Of a DNA stretch of 64,000 bases, positions 12,901 through 22,689 are shown piece by piece. The stretch's first letter is position 1. Each line of letters opens with the position of its first letter. Location of the stretch: assembly GCA_017979445.1 (NCBI GenBank), contig CM030710.1:14184248-14248247 (forward strand), in the 5' to 3' direction. Source of the DNA: Akebia trifoliata (lineage: Eukaryota; Streptophyta; Magnoliopsida; Ranunculales; Lardizabalaceae). Made by a program: the position numbers and the translations under genes. Under the pieces are notes generated by a model, which was not told the DNA's origin, ran no database searches, and saw only the letters and a list, made by a program, of their open reading frames with translations.

Positions 12901-15900
12901 TCACGATACTCACGACCACCACAACGACCAATACTATGTCCACGACCACGATCACGATCTGTACTTCCAGAAACAGTCAATGCTGATTGGTGAGATTTAG
13001 ACACCAATGATGTAGCATCAAAACCACCAACATAAGTTCTCTAAAGGCGAGAAAAAACTTCAGTAAGTGAAGGCAACTCTTTACTAGTCAAAATCTGAGA
13101 TTTAACAAAATTATACTAAGATTTCAAATCAGAAAGAAAACGAACAACATCCATCTCTTCCCGTTGTCGACGTAGTACACTCAAATCTATAGTAAGGGGT
13201 TGATACACACCGAGAAGGCGAGAGTAATGTGCTGGTAAACTTTGGTCACCTTGCTGAACGGAAAAGAATTCTTCAGCCAATTGATAAATCCGAGAAATAT
13301 TATTCGCTTCAGAATACATCTTGTCAACTTGATTCCAAATCTCCTTAGCAGAAGATAGGAATATCAAGTTGACACCAATGGTGGAATCCATACAATTCCA
13401 CAACCATGTCATAATCTGAGTATTTTCCTGAACCTACTCAGAGTAGTGAGGATCGTCAATCTTAGCAGGATCATCGTTTAGATACTTCAACTTTCCCTTG
13501 GCAGTAAGGAACACCTCAACAGATTTTGACCAAGGGATAAAATTATCTCCATTTAATTTGATCGAGGTCATCTGAAGATTAAAGAACTTAGAAGGAGATA
13601 GAATGTTGGACTTCATCTTCATCAGAAATCACTCCATAGTAAACAGATCGCACCAAATAAACCATATCTGAAATACCAATCAGATCTGTTTATATATATA
13701 GTAGATTTGATTCACAAACCAGATCTGATCGAATATGGTCTATGTACTTACATATCAAATCATAGATGACTAAAGTCCCCTTTTTTTTTCTTTTCTTTTC
13801 GAAAAGTAGATCTGAACCTCCTAGGGAAAAACACACCACCAAATCACAACTTGCACCACCAAACTACAAAATACCAACTTCAAACATACTCACATACTGT
13901 GAGTATTCACCAACTAAAAGATTAAAACCGTAGGTTGTAATCAAAAGCCTAAGATTTTATATCAGGTAGATCGAAGAAGAAGAAGAAGAAAGTGAAATAG
14001 GAAGAGAAGAGTAGGTTCTCAAACTTCAAGATCTAAACCTTGCTCTAATATCATGTTATTGTTTAGAAGAGAAAGAGAGATTTGAAGAGAAGCATTGAGA
14101 GACGCAATAGAAAAAACATATTCTATGAGCCTCCTCTCTTATATTTATATAAGAGAATTAGGACTATACTAAGTGGAACATGTGGAATTGGAAAAGACCA
14201 GTTTACCCCCACACGTCCTATACATACCAATAACATAAAAGTTTTCGATTTATGGCTTTGTCATATCGTTCTATTCTTCCTTTGAATCCCGTAACTGGTT
14301 TTAGGTGTGCTTAGCTTACATCAGGAGTCGATCCATTGAATTCTTCACGATGGAAAGGATTCAAACACACCTTTACTACATTGGATCACTTGCTTTGTCA
14401 TCTAAGCTAGGTGATTTGATAGACATGGCTTCCCTTGCGTTTATAGAGAATCAAATGGAAGTAGAGGAGTCATTGGAATGAATCAATGGGAATTAAGTAA
14501 TTGGAAGCAAGCATTCCATTAAACCTCCTTTGTATATTTAAGTTTTATTTATAATTAAATATCATTATGCTTAATTAATAAATGGTGTTAATGTAATGTG
14601 TATTGGTATCTTGTCAAATTCACTATTATGACTTCTTACCAATGTCCCATTCAGCAACTATGCAATATAATTCTCTTGGATATTTCTTAACTGTAAATAC
14701 ATTAATACTATTTTGTATCTGACAAATTTTTTCTTTTGTCCAGCGCTTGGAATTTCTTGGAGACTCAGTATTGGATTATCTCCTTACGGTGCACTTGTAT
14801 GATAATTATCCTGGAATTTCTCCAGGACTTTTAACTGACCTTAGGTCTTCTTCTGTAAACAATGACTGCTATGCCCTTGCCGCAGTCAAGGCCGGATTGC
14901 ATAAAGATATTCTCCATGCATCCTCAGAGCTTCATAGACAGATAGCATCCTCCGTTAATGAATTTGAGCAATTATCTTTGGAGTCAACTTTCGGATGGGA
15001 ATCTGAGACATCTTTACCAAAGGTAAGTCATCGATATTTATGGATTGTATTTTTATATTGATTGTCAATGCACCTTAAAAGTCATTTGAAGCTTTCTAAG
15101 TGACTAAAGCATTAATACTATCTTTAATGTTCTCCGAGACATGTTTTTTTTTTTTTTGGAGCTGCTATGGGCACCCCAACTTCTACTTATTGCACACCAA
15201 TTAAAAATAAATAAAGTAAATGATTGAAAATAAGTAAAAGTTGGGGTGACAACAAAAGCTCTCTCATTTTTTTTTTTGCTGTTAAATTTCTATTTTTTGG
15301 GTTTAGGATTTTATATGAGCCTAATCATAATTGTAAATAACTACTAAAATTGTTTGAAGGAGTGTTATAATGTTGAGATTGTAATTTGAGCCAAACCTGT
15401 GTAATGTTTGAAGGGTGTGTTTTAATCAATTGGGGTGTGATAAATAACTTAAGAAATTGGGGTGTAATAAGTAAAAGTTTTGGTGCCAATAGCAGCTCTC
15501 TTTTATTTTTCGATAAGTTTTTTTTCCCCAAGACATGCCATCAGAGTGTATAGTCCTGCAATCTTCCCATTTATGAGAATGTAGTCTGGAATTATTTTTT
15601 GCATTTCTAGTCAATTGGGGGATATGCCCAACCTATAAATCCAATATTCTTCTTCAAAATAAGTTGTGGCATTTATCAATTTGTACTTACCCCTCTTCCC
15701 TAGAAGTTTCATGTTACAATTCCAAATTTTAATTTCATCAACCTAGTCGACCATGATTTCGAATTGTAGCTTGTGATGCTTTTCGAAGACTTGAATTTTT
15801 GAATTTAATGACTAATTCCAACTATTTTTAGACAGCCCTTTTATGTAAAGAGAGCTATTGGCACCCCAACTTCTTAAATTATTTATCACATCCCAATTAA

Positions 15901-16800
15901 AGATTGAAACACACTCTTCAAACGTTACAGAGGTTTGACTCAAACTATAAGTCAACATTACAAAAGGTTATAACTCTCGTTTAAACAATTTCAACAGTAG
16001 TTTCCAATTATGATCAGGCTCATATAAAATCCTAAACCCAAAAAATAGAAATCTAGCCAAAAAAAGAAAAAGAGAGCTATTGGCATCCCAACTTATACTT
16101 ATTTCTCAACCATTCATTTATTTTCTTTACTTTTAATTGGCCATTGGCATGTAATAACTGGAGTTGGGGTGACAATAGCAGCTCTCTAAACTAATTGGGA
16201 CATTATTTTTGCTGTCTGATTGATGTAAGAATTTTTGTCATCTTAGTTTACCAATCTGGGTAACCCAAATTATAAGTAAATGACTGATTGATGTTGGAAA
16301 TTTTCTTTTTTTTCTTTCCTTCTTCTCAATATCAAAGGAATTATCTTGAAGTAACTAACATTGTATCGTTGCTCTGTTGTTCAATTGATTTGGTAAATTA
16401 AAAAAAAAGAATTGTTGCATGCCTTGAGTATTTGTTTGAAATATGTTTTTCTGTATCCAAACAGGTGCTCGGAGATATTATTGAATCGTTGGCAGGGGCA
16501 ATTCTGGTCGATTCTGGGTATAATAAGGATATTGTTTGGGAGTGCATAAGGCCTCTATTGGAACCTCTGGTTACCCTCGATACAATAAAGCTTCATCCAG
16601 TAAGAGAACTGACCATACTATGCCAACAGAACTCATGGGAGGTTAAATTCTCTGAATCAGACATCAATGGCATTACAGTAGAAGTCGAAGCAAATGGAAT
16701 TACCTACCATCATACGTGCACTGAGGGAAATAAGAAGACGGCGAAGAAACTAGCTGCTAAAGTTGTATTGAAGTCCTTGAAGCAAGCATTCCCCAACTAA
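761..16800 (+). CDS. Dicer-like protein 3 (RNase III), C-terminal part, five exons
   Basis: Spliced coding sequence from exons 761-957, 3525-3734, 4653-5063, 14744-15022 and 16465-16800 (TAA stop). The joined reading frame gives about 477 residues. It starts in the region following PAZ (ELPPELC, PSIMHRVES), then RNase IIIa (ESLETLGDSFLKY; later ADVVEALIGA), RNase IIIb (RLEFLGDSVLDYLL; later LGDIIESLAGAILVDSG) and a C-terminal dsRNA-binding domain. The Glu/Asp pairs of both RNase III sites are present, so the visible part looks functional. From memory of the family, the stretches LLTDLRSSSVNND, STFGWE and HPVREL resemble DCL3 more than DCL1, DCL2 or DCL4. DCL3 is a nuclear enzyme that cuts RDR2-made dsRNA into 24-nt siRNAs for RNA-directed DNA methylation. 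The helicase, DUF283 and most of PAZ lie left of the window. All splice sites are GT-AG. The introns are 2.6, 0.9, 9.7 and 1.4 kb; the third and fourth are swollen by transposons. Confidence 0.9.
958..3524 (+). other. DCL3 intron, 2.6 kb
   Basis: No coding exon seen. At about 2940-3020, on the - strand, there is a short stretch with an AGTTCAATTCC box resembling a Pol III B box, possibly a decayed SINE. The rest is AT-rich with nothing recognised. Confidence 0.5.
3525..3734 (+). CDS. DCL3 exon: RNase IIIa signature
   Basis: Bounded by GTGACAG and GTACAA, entering and leaving in phase 0 (70 codons). It holds the RNase IIIa signature ESLETLGDSFLKYAAS with the catalytic Glu and Asp, followed by NHHEGLLSSKKEKMVSN, the helix that packs against the second RNase III domain in Dicers. 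Confidence 0.92.
4653..5063 (+). CDS. DCL3 exon: end of RNase IIIa and linker
   Basis: Starts after TGGCAG and ends at CAG before GTTTTT (137 codons, phase 0 at both ends). It encodes FIRYECFDPNQWVIPGDY, then VVADVVEALIGAYL with the second Asp and Glu of the RNase IIIa site, MDWVGIKVEF, and the start of RNase IIIb (LLVEALTHGSY). The following intron is 9,680 bases long. Confidence 0.92.
5640..5806 (+). mobile_element. LINE 3' tail fragment
   Basis: The stretch ATTAGATGG...ACACATT, then TTCTCTCGACC, CTTAATAAAATTATCTTTACC and a final A12, matches the 3' ends of the two larger LINE copies at 34.6-34.7 and 39.0-39.2 kb. It is a 5'-truncated insertion in the long DCL3 intron. Confidence 0.6.
5807..6693. 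other. Intron sequence with T-run and G-run
   Basis: No gene. It contains a run of about 20 T near 6420-6440 and a run of G near 6471-6484. Nothing else was recognised. Confidence 0.5.
6694..7467 (+). mobile_element. Solo LTR, probably copia type
   Basis: Begins TGTTTAAC and, shortly inside, carries TAGTCCCACATCGAC, common in plant copia LTRs. It ends around GTTGCATCAACA. A TATA box (TATAAAAA, 7149-7156) sits where an LTR promoter would be, followed by a T/C-rich leader. No internal region or second copy is present. The exact ends are uncertain because I found no matching target-site duplication. Confidence 0.55.
7149..7156 (+). promoter_or_regulatory. TATA box of the solo LTR
   Basis: TATAAAAA in front of a leader rich in TTCTCTTCTTC, in an LTR that points the same way as DCL3. 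It could in principle start transcription inside the DCL3 intron. Confidence 0.4.
7555..7952 (-). pseudogene. RNase H domain relic of a plant LINE
   Basis: The - strand reads WLKLNIDGA, a stop, KGNPGPAGGGAILRDEEGN, then NNEAEFEALLSAI and MESDSLLLVNSL. This is the plant non-LTR-type RNase H (RVT_3) fold with the expected Asp, Glu and Asp, broken by one stop after NIDGA. No reverse transcriptase is next to it. A further piece at 8059-8250 (LSPQYEVLALRQA) may belong to the same or a sister copy. It is a transposon relic, not a host gene. Confidence 0.65.
7953..9151. other. Intron sequence, LINE debris and a CA repeat
   Basis: Apart from the possible RNase H piece at 8059-8250 (-) there is an (AC)n microsatellite at 8837-8859. 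The other open frames are short and unlike known proteins. Confidence 0.45.
8837..8859. repeat. (AC)n microsatellite
   Basis: About 11 uninterrupted AC units, flanked by TATA-rich sequence. Confidence 0.9.
9152..9333 (-). repeat. Copia 3' LTR
   Basis: A 182-base repeat of 14054-14235, with TG...CA ends, directly followed (on the + strand) by the reverse complement of the polypurine tract. Confidence 0.9.
9334..9345 (-). other. Copia polypurine tract
   Basis: CTTGAGGGGGAG on the - strand, immediately before the 3' LTR. A second copy with the same four bases of LTR end attached occurs at 9454-9469. Confidence 0.8.
9465..12300 (-). pseudogene. Copia pol (integrase, RT, RNase H), broken
   Basis: From the 5' side: integrase pieces (QQNGVVERKNQHLEVAHSL; VFLGYSRTQKGYRCYDP near 11400), reverse transcriptase at 10265-10765 (YSETFSPRAKMTFVRIV, QLDVKNAFLNGDLEEDVYM, LIVYVDNIVIICDD) and copia RNase H at 9465-9827 (SSAKVEYKAMA, YNDNQAAIHI, RTKHIETGCHFIRD). 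The RT active-site box reads YVDN rather than YVDD, and there are several stops and frame breaks. Confidence 0.85.
12747..13622 (-). pseudogene. Copia gag, broken
   Basis: Starts with a gag-like N terminus (IKLNGDNFIPWSKSVEVFL), continues with the UBN2-type core (MDSTIGVNLIFLSSAKEIW, IYQLAEEFFSVQQGDQSL) and ends in an Arg/Gly-rich stretch before a CCHC zinc knuckle CTHCGLDGHSMDFYW, whose last Cys is Tyr. Stops at about 13431-13433 and 13113-13115, and others, break the frame. Confidence 0.8.
14038..14053 (-). other. Copia primer-binding site (initiator tRNA-Met type)
   Basis: On the - strand it reads TGATATTAGAGCAAGG, a decayed form of the TGGTATCAGAGC site used by most plant copia elements. 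It touches the LTR without a spacer. Confidence 0.75.
14054..14235 (-). repeat. Copia 5' LTR
   Basis: Partner of 9152-9333 with the same length and termini. The PBS-like stretch abuts it on its inner side. Confidence 0.9.
14236..14743 (+). other. End of the long DCL3 intron
   Basis: Nothing recognised except the pyrimidine-rich 3' splice site (TTTTTTCTTTTGTCCAG) before the RNase IIIb exon. Confidence 0.5.
14744..15022 (+). CDS. DCL3 exon: RNase IIIb signature
   Basis: Starts after TTTGTCCAG and ends at CCAAAG before GTAAGT (93 codons, phase 0). It begins exactly with RLEFLGDSVLDYLL, the RNase IIIb signature with catalytic Glu and Asp, then LLTDLRSSSVNND and the DCL3-like LESTFGWESE. It resumes directly after GCYQ of the previous exon, so the huge intron has cost no coding sequence. 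Confidence 0.93.
15158..15500 (+). mobile_element. MITE copy 1 in the last DCL3 intron
   Basis: A 343-base non-coding element whose ends read GGAGCTGCTATGGGCACCCCAAC and, inverted, AATAGCAGCTCTC. A third boundary of the same kind lies inside near 15241-15274. It is the inverted partner of 15850-16187; the two align along their whole length when one is reverse-complemented. Confidence 0.8.
15850..16187 (-). mobile_element. MITE copy 2, inverted relative to copy 1
   Basis: About 338 bases. It starts GAGAGCTATTGGCACCCC and ends GTGACAATAGCAGCTCTC; TAAA flanks it on both sides (15846-15849 and 16187-16190), a likely target duplication. A long stretch around 16010-16050 is almost identical, after inversion, to 15290-15330 in copy 1. 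An internal terminus occurs at about 16072. Confidence 0.8.
16465..16800 (+). CDS. DCL3 last exon: end of RNase IIIb and dsRNA-binding domain
   Basis: Starts after CCAAACAG and runs to the TAA at 16798-16800. It encodes LGDIIESLAGAILVDSG (second acidic pair of RNase IIIb), then VRELTILCQQ and a dsRBD ending with NKKTAKKLAAKVVLKSLKQ, the lysine-rich dsRNA-contacting helix. The carboxy terminus lies within the helix, as in other single-dsRBD DCL3 proteins. No clear AATAAA was seen in the 200 bases that follow. Confidence 0.93.
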   Translation: MLGDIIESLAGAILVDSGYNKDIVWECIRPLLEPLVTLDTIKLHPVRELTILCQQNSWEVKFSESDINGITVEVEANGITYHHTCTEGNKKTAKKLAAKVVLKSLKQAFPN

Positions 16801-18225
16801 AGGATAACAATTAGAAAAAGAAGCATCATTTGTAATGCTTCGGGGGATATACTTTGATGGATATTTTCACCCTTCAGCTATATTTTATTTTTTGATCGGT
16901 AAGCTTGTTTTTAGTTTGTTCGGTAAGCTCCTTCAGGTATAGTTGTCATTATATATTAATTTGCAGATGACATTGACATTGACGTTGGATTGGATATATA
17001 TATATATATTAATTTGCAGTTACCTCAAAAATATTAATTTTTGATTTTAGGTTTTGTTGTGGTAAACCATGTGGGCCCAAGTAATGACTTTTAGTGCATT
17101 CTTATTAAAATATAATGTGAATATTTTTTTCTTGTCATAAACTGTCGGTCTTCGAAACTTCAACTACGTTTGAAGGTTGAAGGACAGAGTATACAGGTTG
17201 AAGAAAAGATGAGTTTTTAATTTTAGGTCATTCTCTCTTAATTTCCAAGATGGTCAATTGTACTTCTAAATTATTCTTTGATGATTTATAATTTTTCTAT
17301 TAGAAAGTATTTTTGCTATAATAATAACAAGGGTTGGTCTATACTCATACACACCAAAATGACTCAATGCACCCACTTTCTTGGCCTGATGGATTAAACT
17401 TAGATCTTCGTTGAGGATTATGAACCTACTTATGGGTAATGTTATCAAATCATGATAGATATCCATGTATCCCATGGGTTGCTTACAGGTTTTTCACGTT
17501 TTTTGGGAGATAACATGTAATTCTCTCAATATTGGTCCAGGACTTTGTATAACACCTTATAGGTGTTTGTTGTGGTTCCTCTTCTAACATGGAGTGGTGC
17601 GAGTGGGGTTGAGGAGATAAAATGAATGAAACTGAACTGTCGAAGCACACAATCTGGACATCAAAAACTCTCGAACAACCACACTAAAATGCAATTTCAT
17701 GTATGACATGTTGCGCCCTACCATATGGGTCCCAATAAACCTATAATAAAAATAGGACAAAAAAATTATATTAATGACGAAAAAAATATATAAATACACT
17801 GATGAGCAATATTATAATAAAAACTTACATATTCCTTATTTAACATATCCAACACCTCATGAATCACAATGAGATTTAGTCGTGGATTCCAAGGAGTCAC
17901 CTAGGGGATCCATCCTTATATTTTAGGTGCGGAGTGGGTCTAGTGTAGAATTACAAAAATATAACTTTAAGAGGGTTAGGTACCCATGAATCTATTTCAC
18001 TCCAGATCTGGTGGCATATTCTACTTGACGGTAGAGAAATGCTAAAACCCTAGCTCCCCAAGCATATCCGTTTACTTTTTCTAAATCAACCAATAATTAT
18101 AGAAACATGACTAGTACCCTAGTATCAGACTTGTCAGTGAATAGCATGCAACCCAATAAATAAATAAATGTATCCCTTCACACAAGAGTCTTTATTTTCA
18201 TCTGAAGTTTCTTTTGGAGCTTCAC
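16801..18225. other. DCL3 3' flank and intergenic sequence
   Basis: The first 200 bases probably contain the DCL3 3' UTR, including a small GAAGCAT/ATGCTTC stem at 16820-16841. A short (TA)n lies near 16996-17008. No further gene recognised. Confidence 0.4.
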
Positions 18226-18817
18226 TTACTTTGGATCGCAATCACTCCATGCTGCACCCACCACTTTTAATCCCAAAATTTGATGGACGTAATCAATCGT
18301 GATGGTCATTTCTCCAAATGGTAGGTGTAAAGTGTTGGTTTCTGGTTGCCCCCTTTCAACAAAAGCTGAAAACAAAACTTTATTGGTGTACATGTAAGAA
18401 AGCTGAACTACATCTTTCAAACCACCCGAGTTTTCTACGTTACCCTTAACCCTCATTATTTAATTTTCAATTAGCTGCCTTCATTGTATGTTCAATACAG
18501 TTTAACACTTCTTTTTCCTACATGCATATAGATACTACAAAAATTACAAAACATTCATCCATAACAAATCATTAAAAAAAAAATTAATTATAACATGTGT
18601 ATATATACCTTTGTAACCCAAATCCATGAAGCAATGTGGGTCTTAAAGGTCTGGAGAATTGATCAATCACTGGGACCACCAAGGAATTCATCCCTAACAT
18701 TTTCTCCTCATGAGGGCCCAACATCTTCATTTTCACCCTCGGGAATTGTGGGTTGTGTGATTGAGAAGTAACACGTCGCCGCCTATACAAGATTGTTTGT
18801 CTTTGACGCGAAGACAT
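18226..18817 (-). pseudogene. Plant mobile domain (PMD) gene fragment, two exons
   Basis: An ATG at 18815-18817 opens MSSRQRQTILYRRRRV and runs to 18609. A GT-AG intron (18452-18608) would join it in phase to 18226-18451, which reads VKGNVENSGGLKDVV, FSAFVERGQPETNTLHLP, FGEMTITIDYVHQILGL. The motif of charged residues followed by P-E-T-x-T-x-H-L-P, a G-E-M/A-T-I-T strand and an ILGL helix is typical of the PMD family, which includes host genes of the MAIN/MAIL type and many transposon-borne relatives. The product (about 144 residues) is a small part of a normal PMD protein of several hundred, so I read this as a relic. The splice junction is inferred. Confidence 0.6.
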
Positions 18818-20436
18818 TGCTAAAAGTAATGTAAAAGTGAATGAGAAATTTATCATGCATCATTACATGTATAAATTAATAGGCATTTTATCGAACACGT
18901 GACATAATATTCAAGTGTATAGCTCCCAACTAATGAATTTCTAGATTTTAAGTTAAATGAATAATGAACAATATGAAAAACTGAATAATTAATCAAATGA
19001 AACTTCTTTAATAACTTACATTTAAGATTGAAGAGGCCTTGAACCAAATTTTCGTTTCAAACCAAAAATGGCAAAGTTGAGGAGGTCGTGAAGAGAGCTT
19101 TGATGAACTCAAGATACAGAGATCGCAAGATGGGAGTGAAATCATCTTCAAAATATCGAGTTTATCGAGCTTTGTTCGGTCGGTAGGTTCTAAACAATAT
19201 TCAGATAAATTCGGTGGATGAAAGAAATAGACAAATTTTTACTGCATACACCCATAAGTACAATGGGTGTATGGAGTAAAAAAGTGGGTGTATATAGCAC
19301 ACGTCTTTAAGATAACTATTTATTAATGTATCACCAATTTCATTGTATAAAAAAAAATTTCATTGGGACAATTAATTATACAAATAAAAATGTCGTGATT
19401 TTGTTAGAACAACAAGATTTGTATCAAGGACGAAAAAATGTTGGCTCTACATGCTATTTGCTAATGTCTATTTGGTTACAAGGAAACGAAAAATAACTCC
19501 CACATTCTCTTTGATACCCTGAATTACTCCTTATTATTGGGATATTCCTAAATCGTCGTCCAAGAAAGCATAGTAATAGTTTAATTACATTAGCTTTAGT
19601 TAATTATATAACACTATTTAATTATTAGTTACGCAATGAGGAAGTGTTATGGTAGATATCCATTACAATATGGATTCTTAGTAACTTGTAGAGTTATATG
19701 TTTCCATCTCCAAAGATTTTTAGAAGAGGTTCATAAGCCATGACTAAAAAAAATATTAACCAATCATTCTAATATTTCCAAGGTTAGATTGCTCATGTTG
19801 AAGCAAATATTTACATTCAAATTTCCCACACAAAAAGACATTGTCGTGTATGATGTTGCATAATTTTATATAAAAAAAAAAAAAAAAATAGAAATTTTGT
19901 CAAATGCATAATTTGTTCAATTTGAAAGTGAGGGCTACGTAGAAGGCTTAGACCCATAGCCCAGTTGGTATGACACGACGAACCTGAAAGAATAGGTTGT
20001 CAAATTCATAGAGATGAAAGGTGAAGGAGATATTATAGTTCATGCTATAAAAATTACTTATGAACATAATGATATGTCGTAGAGATTAGAGAAGCCCTTT
20101 CAGTATTATGATCTGTCGTTTATCTTATTAAATTTGTATATTCATGATTTGTCGGAATAATCTATTGTTTGTTGGTTACTTCCTACCTTTCCCTTCACCT
20201 AATTATGAAAATATACAGTCACTATTATTAAAGAAAATAATGGGAGAAATATTATTGGTGTCATCATGTTAGGTACTAAATTACATTACTTAACAAGATA
20301 ATTTTGAACATAGTCATGTAAATGCATTAAGTAATAATAATTATATGTTTAATGAAATTTTGAAGATGTTACAAGAGAAGAAAAAGGATAAATGTATAAC
20401 ATATGCATTGTTTCTGTTTTTTATTCAAAATTTTGA
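18818..20436. other. Intergenic, nothing firm
   Basis: AT-rich. Near 19950-20010 a CATAGCCCAGTTGGTA stretch and a following GGTTGTCAAATTC resemble Pol III A and B boxes of a tRNA-derived SINE, too decayed to delimit. A run of A lies near 19872-19890. Confidence 0.35.
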
Positions 20437-20585
20437 TAACCCTAAGGGGTTGACCTAGTGGCAAGCGGAGCCTTGGTAGGCTACTCGCAATGAATTCCTT
20501 GGGGCCATGCCACCCTCTAGGGCTGGGATTAATCTCCACTTGATGGGTGATGGTGGGGAAGGATACCCACGGATAGGCCAAAAAT
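20437..20585 (+). mobile_element. SINE-like element
   Basis: Contains GGGGTTGACCTAGTGGCAAG, which resembles the A box of a tRNA-derived plant SINE, then CCTTGGGGCCATGCCACC and TGGGATTAATCTCC, which resemble the conserved body of such repeats. The normal B-box segment seems to be missing. The open frame on the opposite strand is a by-product. Confidence 0.45.
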
Positions 20586-22689
20586 TTTATTTTTTATAAT
20601 TCCAAATTATCTTATGAAATAATATAATTTAGTACCTAACATGATATTTGTAGTTATCATACCTTTTATATGGAAATTAATTTTAATTACTTTGTTATTT
20701 GTAGTTATTGCGCATATGTACCTGATTTGTATTACTTATTCTGTTTGTGTACTTTCTTCTAGTTTTTATAATTAGAAGGAAGGCTGCTTGCACATGTACT
20801 ACAAAGGCTTATTTGTAATTTAAAATATTAATTAAAAATAATTACATAGTAAAAATAAAAAAAAAGAATATTTTGTAATTCTAAAAGTTAATAGGGTAAT
20901 GTTATTGATTTTTGATCAAAATAACCCCTATTATATGAAGTTCAAGTGTCTCTAGGGGGCATTTATGAGATCCAAAATTTTTAATATATTTTGAAGTAAA
21001 ATAAAATTAATTTTCTTAATATTATTGGTACCCACATAAAGTAATCGAGATTATATTATTTGCCTTACATAGCCCCCCCGCCAAAAAAAATATATACACA
21101 TCGAATGATGCCTTTTTAAAGATAAAAGTGCATTCTGGTCAATTTTCCAGAATCCACCACATGAAAATACTTTTACCGAGCCATAATCTCACTCCTTACA
21201 CAAGTATCTCAAATATTCACCTTAACGTGGAGAAGTAGTTCAAACTAAGGTATCCAACAGATACATCATGCCTTTTTGCAATGAAGCTCCAGGATGCACA
21301 GTTGCTACCATCTCAATAACACGTAATAATAGAGAAACACTGCCATTACAGAGGAGATTTGTAGTATTTTAGTCACAATCCCATCTACGATCATGTTATA
21401 GAACTTTTTTTTTTTTTTTTATCAGGTGAATGGATGACGAAAAACTATATTTTTTTACTGTAAAAACTAAAAAAAAAATACGGTTATGTTGCAACATTAG
21501 CAACACTTGTTTTAGAAAAATAATTCCTCTAAGAATCCAGTCCCAATGAATCCAAGCTGCATACCCATGCCTGAGCTCACTCATTAAAAAATGAACAATA
21601 TCAAACATGCCACCTACCTGGATGAGTGATCCCACCCCAAGTAAGTATGACCATCCATGCATGGAGATGGCAGAATGTTTATAACTCACAACTTATATCT
21701 CCTTTATCTCTGCAACCTAACAAATCATATCCATAAATTGTTGGTGTCGCTTTTTTCCCAAAGGAAACAAGTCAGGGCATGGATGTGCAAAAAACCAGAC
21801 AATAATAGCTGTTCAAAAGTTAAATATCTCCATGTAACTGCATAAAGATTGCTTCTATTCTCATCCATAATAATGTATGAAAGTAAAAAAAACACCTCTA
21901 CTAATATCAGAAAAAGAAAGAGATGCAAGGCCATCTACATCATCTGAGAGCTCTTCCCATAATGTAATAACAAAGGGCAGCTACCAACCTACCAAGTAAT
22001 CTCAAGTAACAATTTATCACTCTCACTAATCAAGTGCAAAATGGAGGTTTTTTTTTTTTTTTTAGCAAATCGGCATTAAGACACTTCCTTCAGTCCTGAA
22101 AAAACAAAAAACAAGACATTGTCACCAATGAATCCCTTTTAGAAAAAAAAAAAAAAGAGAATATCATTAGCTATTACAGTACATGAACAAAATTATAACT
22201 AGTGGTATCATATCATGAAAGAAGTCATCATTTATCATCAAAAATTATAAATTTATATCCCAAAAATATTAGGGTTCAGAAACACCGATATTGGGGGTTG
22301 GCAATAATGAATCTTATATTACCTTCTTTTTCCTACCATCCATCAAATTAACTCTATAGGAACCCCTATCCATATGTTTTTTTCCCTAACTCTTTAAAGA
22401 CCATATATAGAATTTTATTTATTTATTTTTTGAAACTACTAAAAAAGATATCATGGATAATTGAACTCAAGCAAGAACCCAAATTGATTCAATGACCATA
22501 CACTGATACACGTGACGTGACGAGGCATTCTCCTTCCGAATGAGGAAAAAGTCTGTATTGATCCCAGCTAACAAACTAGGGACATCAAAAACTTCCAGAA
22601 TAAAAAATACTATTACATGGCTAAAAAACAATTGTATGAGTTGGAGATAAATCAAAGTATAGAAAGTTCACTGTATGTGCTGGCTTACA
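20586..22689. other. Intergenic, nothing firm
   Basis: AT-rich with homopolymer runs (T near 21403-21420 and 22051-22063, A near 22143-22156). Open frames here are short and unlike known proteins. Confidence 0.4.

Larger units (their letters stand above)
9152..14235 (-). mobile_element. Ty1/copia retrotransposon with both LTRs
   Basis: A 5,084-base element lying antisense in the long DCL3 intron. Two direct 182-base LTRs (9152-9333 and 14054-14235) start TGTTATTG and end AATAACA. The primer-binding site beside the right LTR and the polypurine tract beside the left LTR show that it reads on the - strand. Inside, in order along the - strand, are gag, integrase, reverse transcriptase and RNase H, the copia order. 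The LTRs differ at roughly 10% of positions by eye and the genes carry many stops, so this is an old, dead copy. The flanking 5-mers (TGAAG left, TAAAA right) do not make a clean duplication. Confidence 0.92.

Noticed and set aside
12317..12955. 212-codon open frame, - strand
   Set aside because: Alternative frame of the Arg/Gly-rich gag tail; valine runs mirror the GGN repeats.
16820..16841. GAAGCAT/ATGCTTC stem after the DCL3 stop, as a terminator
   Set aside because: Seven base pairs only, and plant Pol II genes do not use intrinsic terminators.
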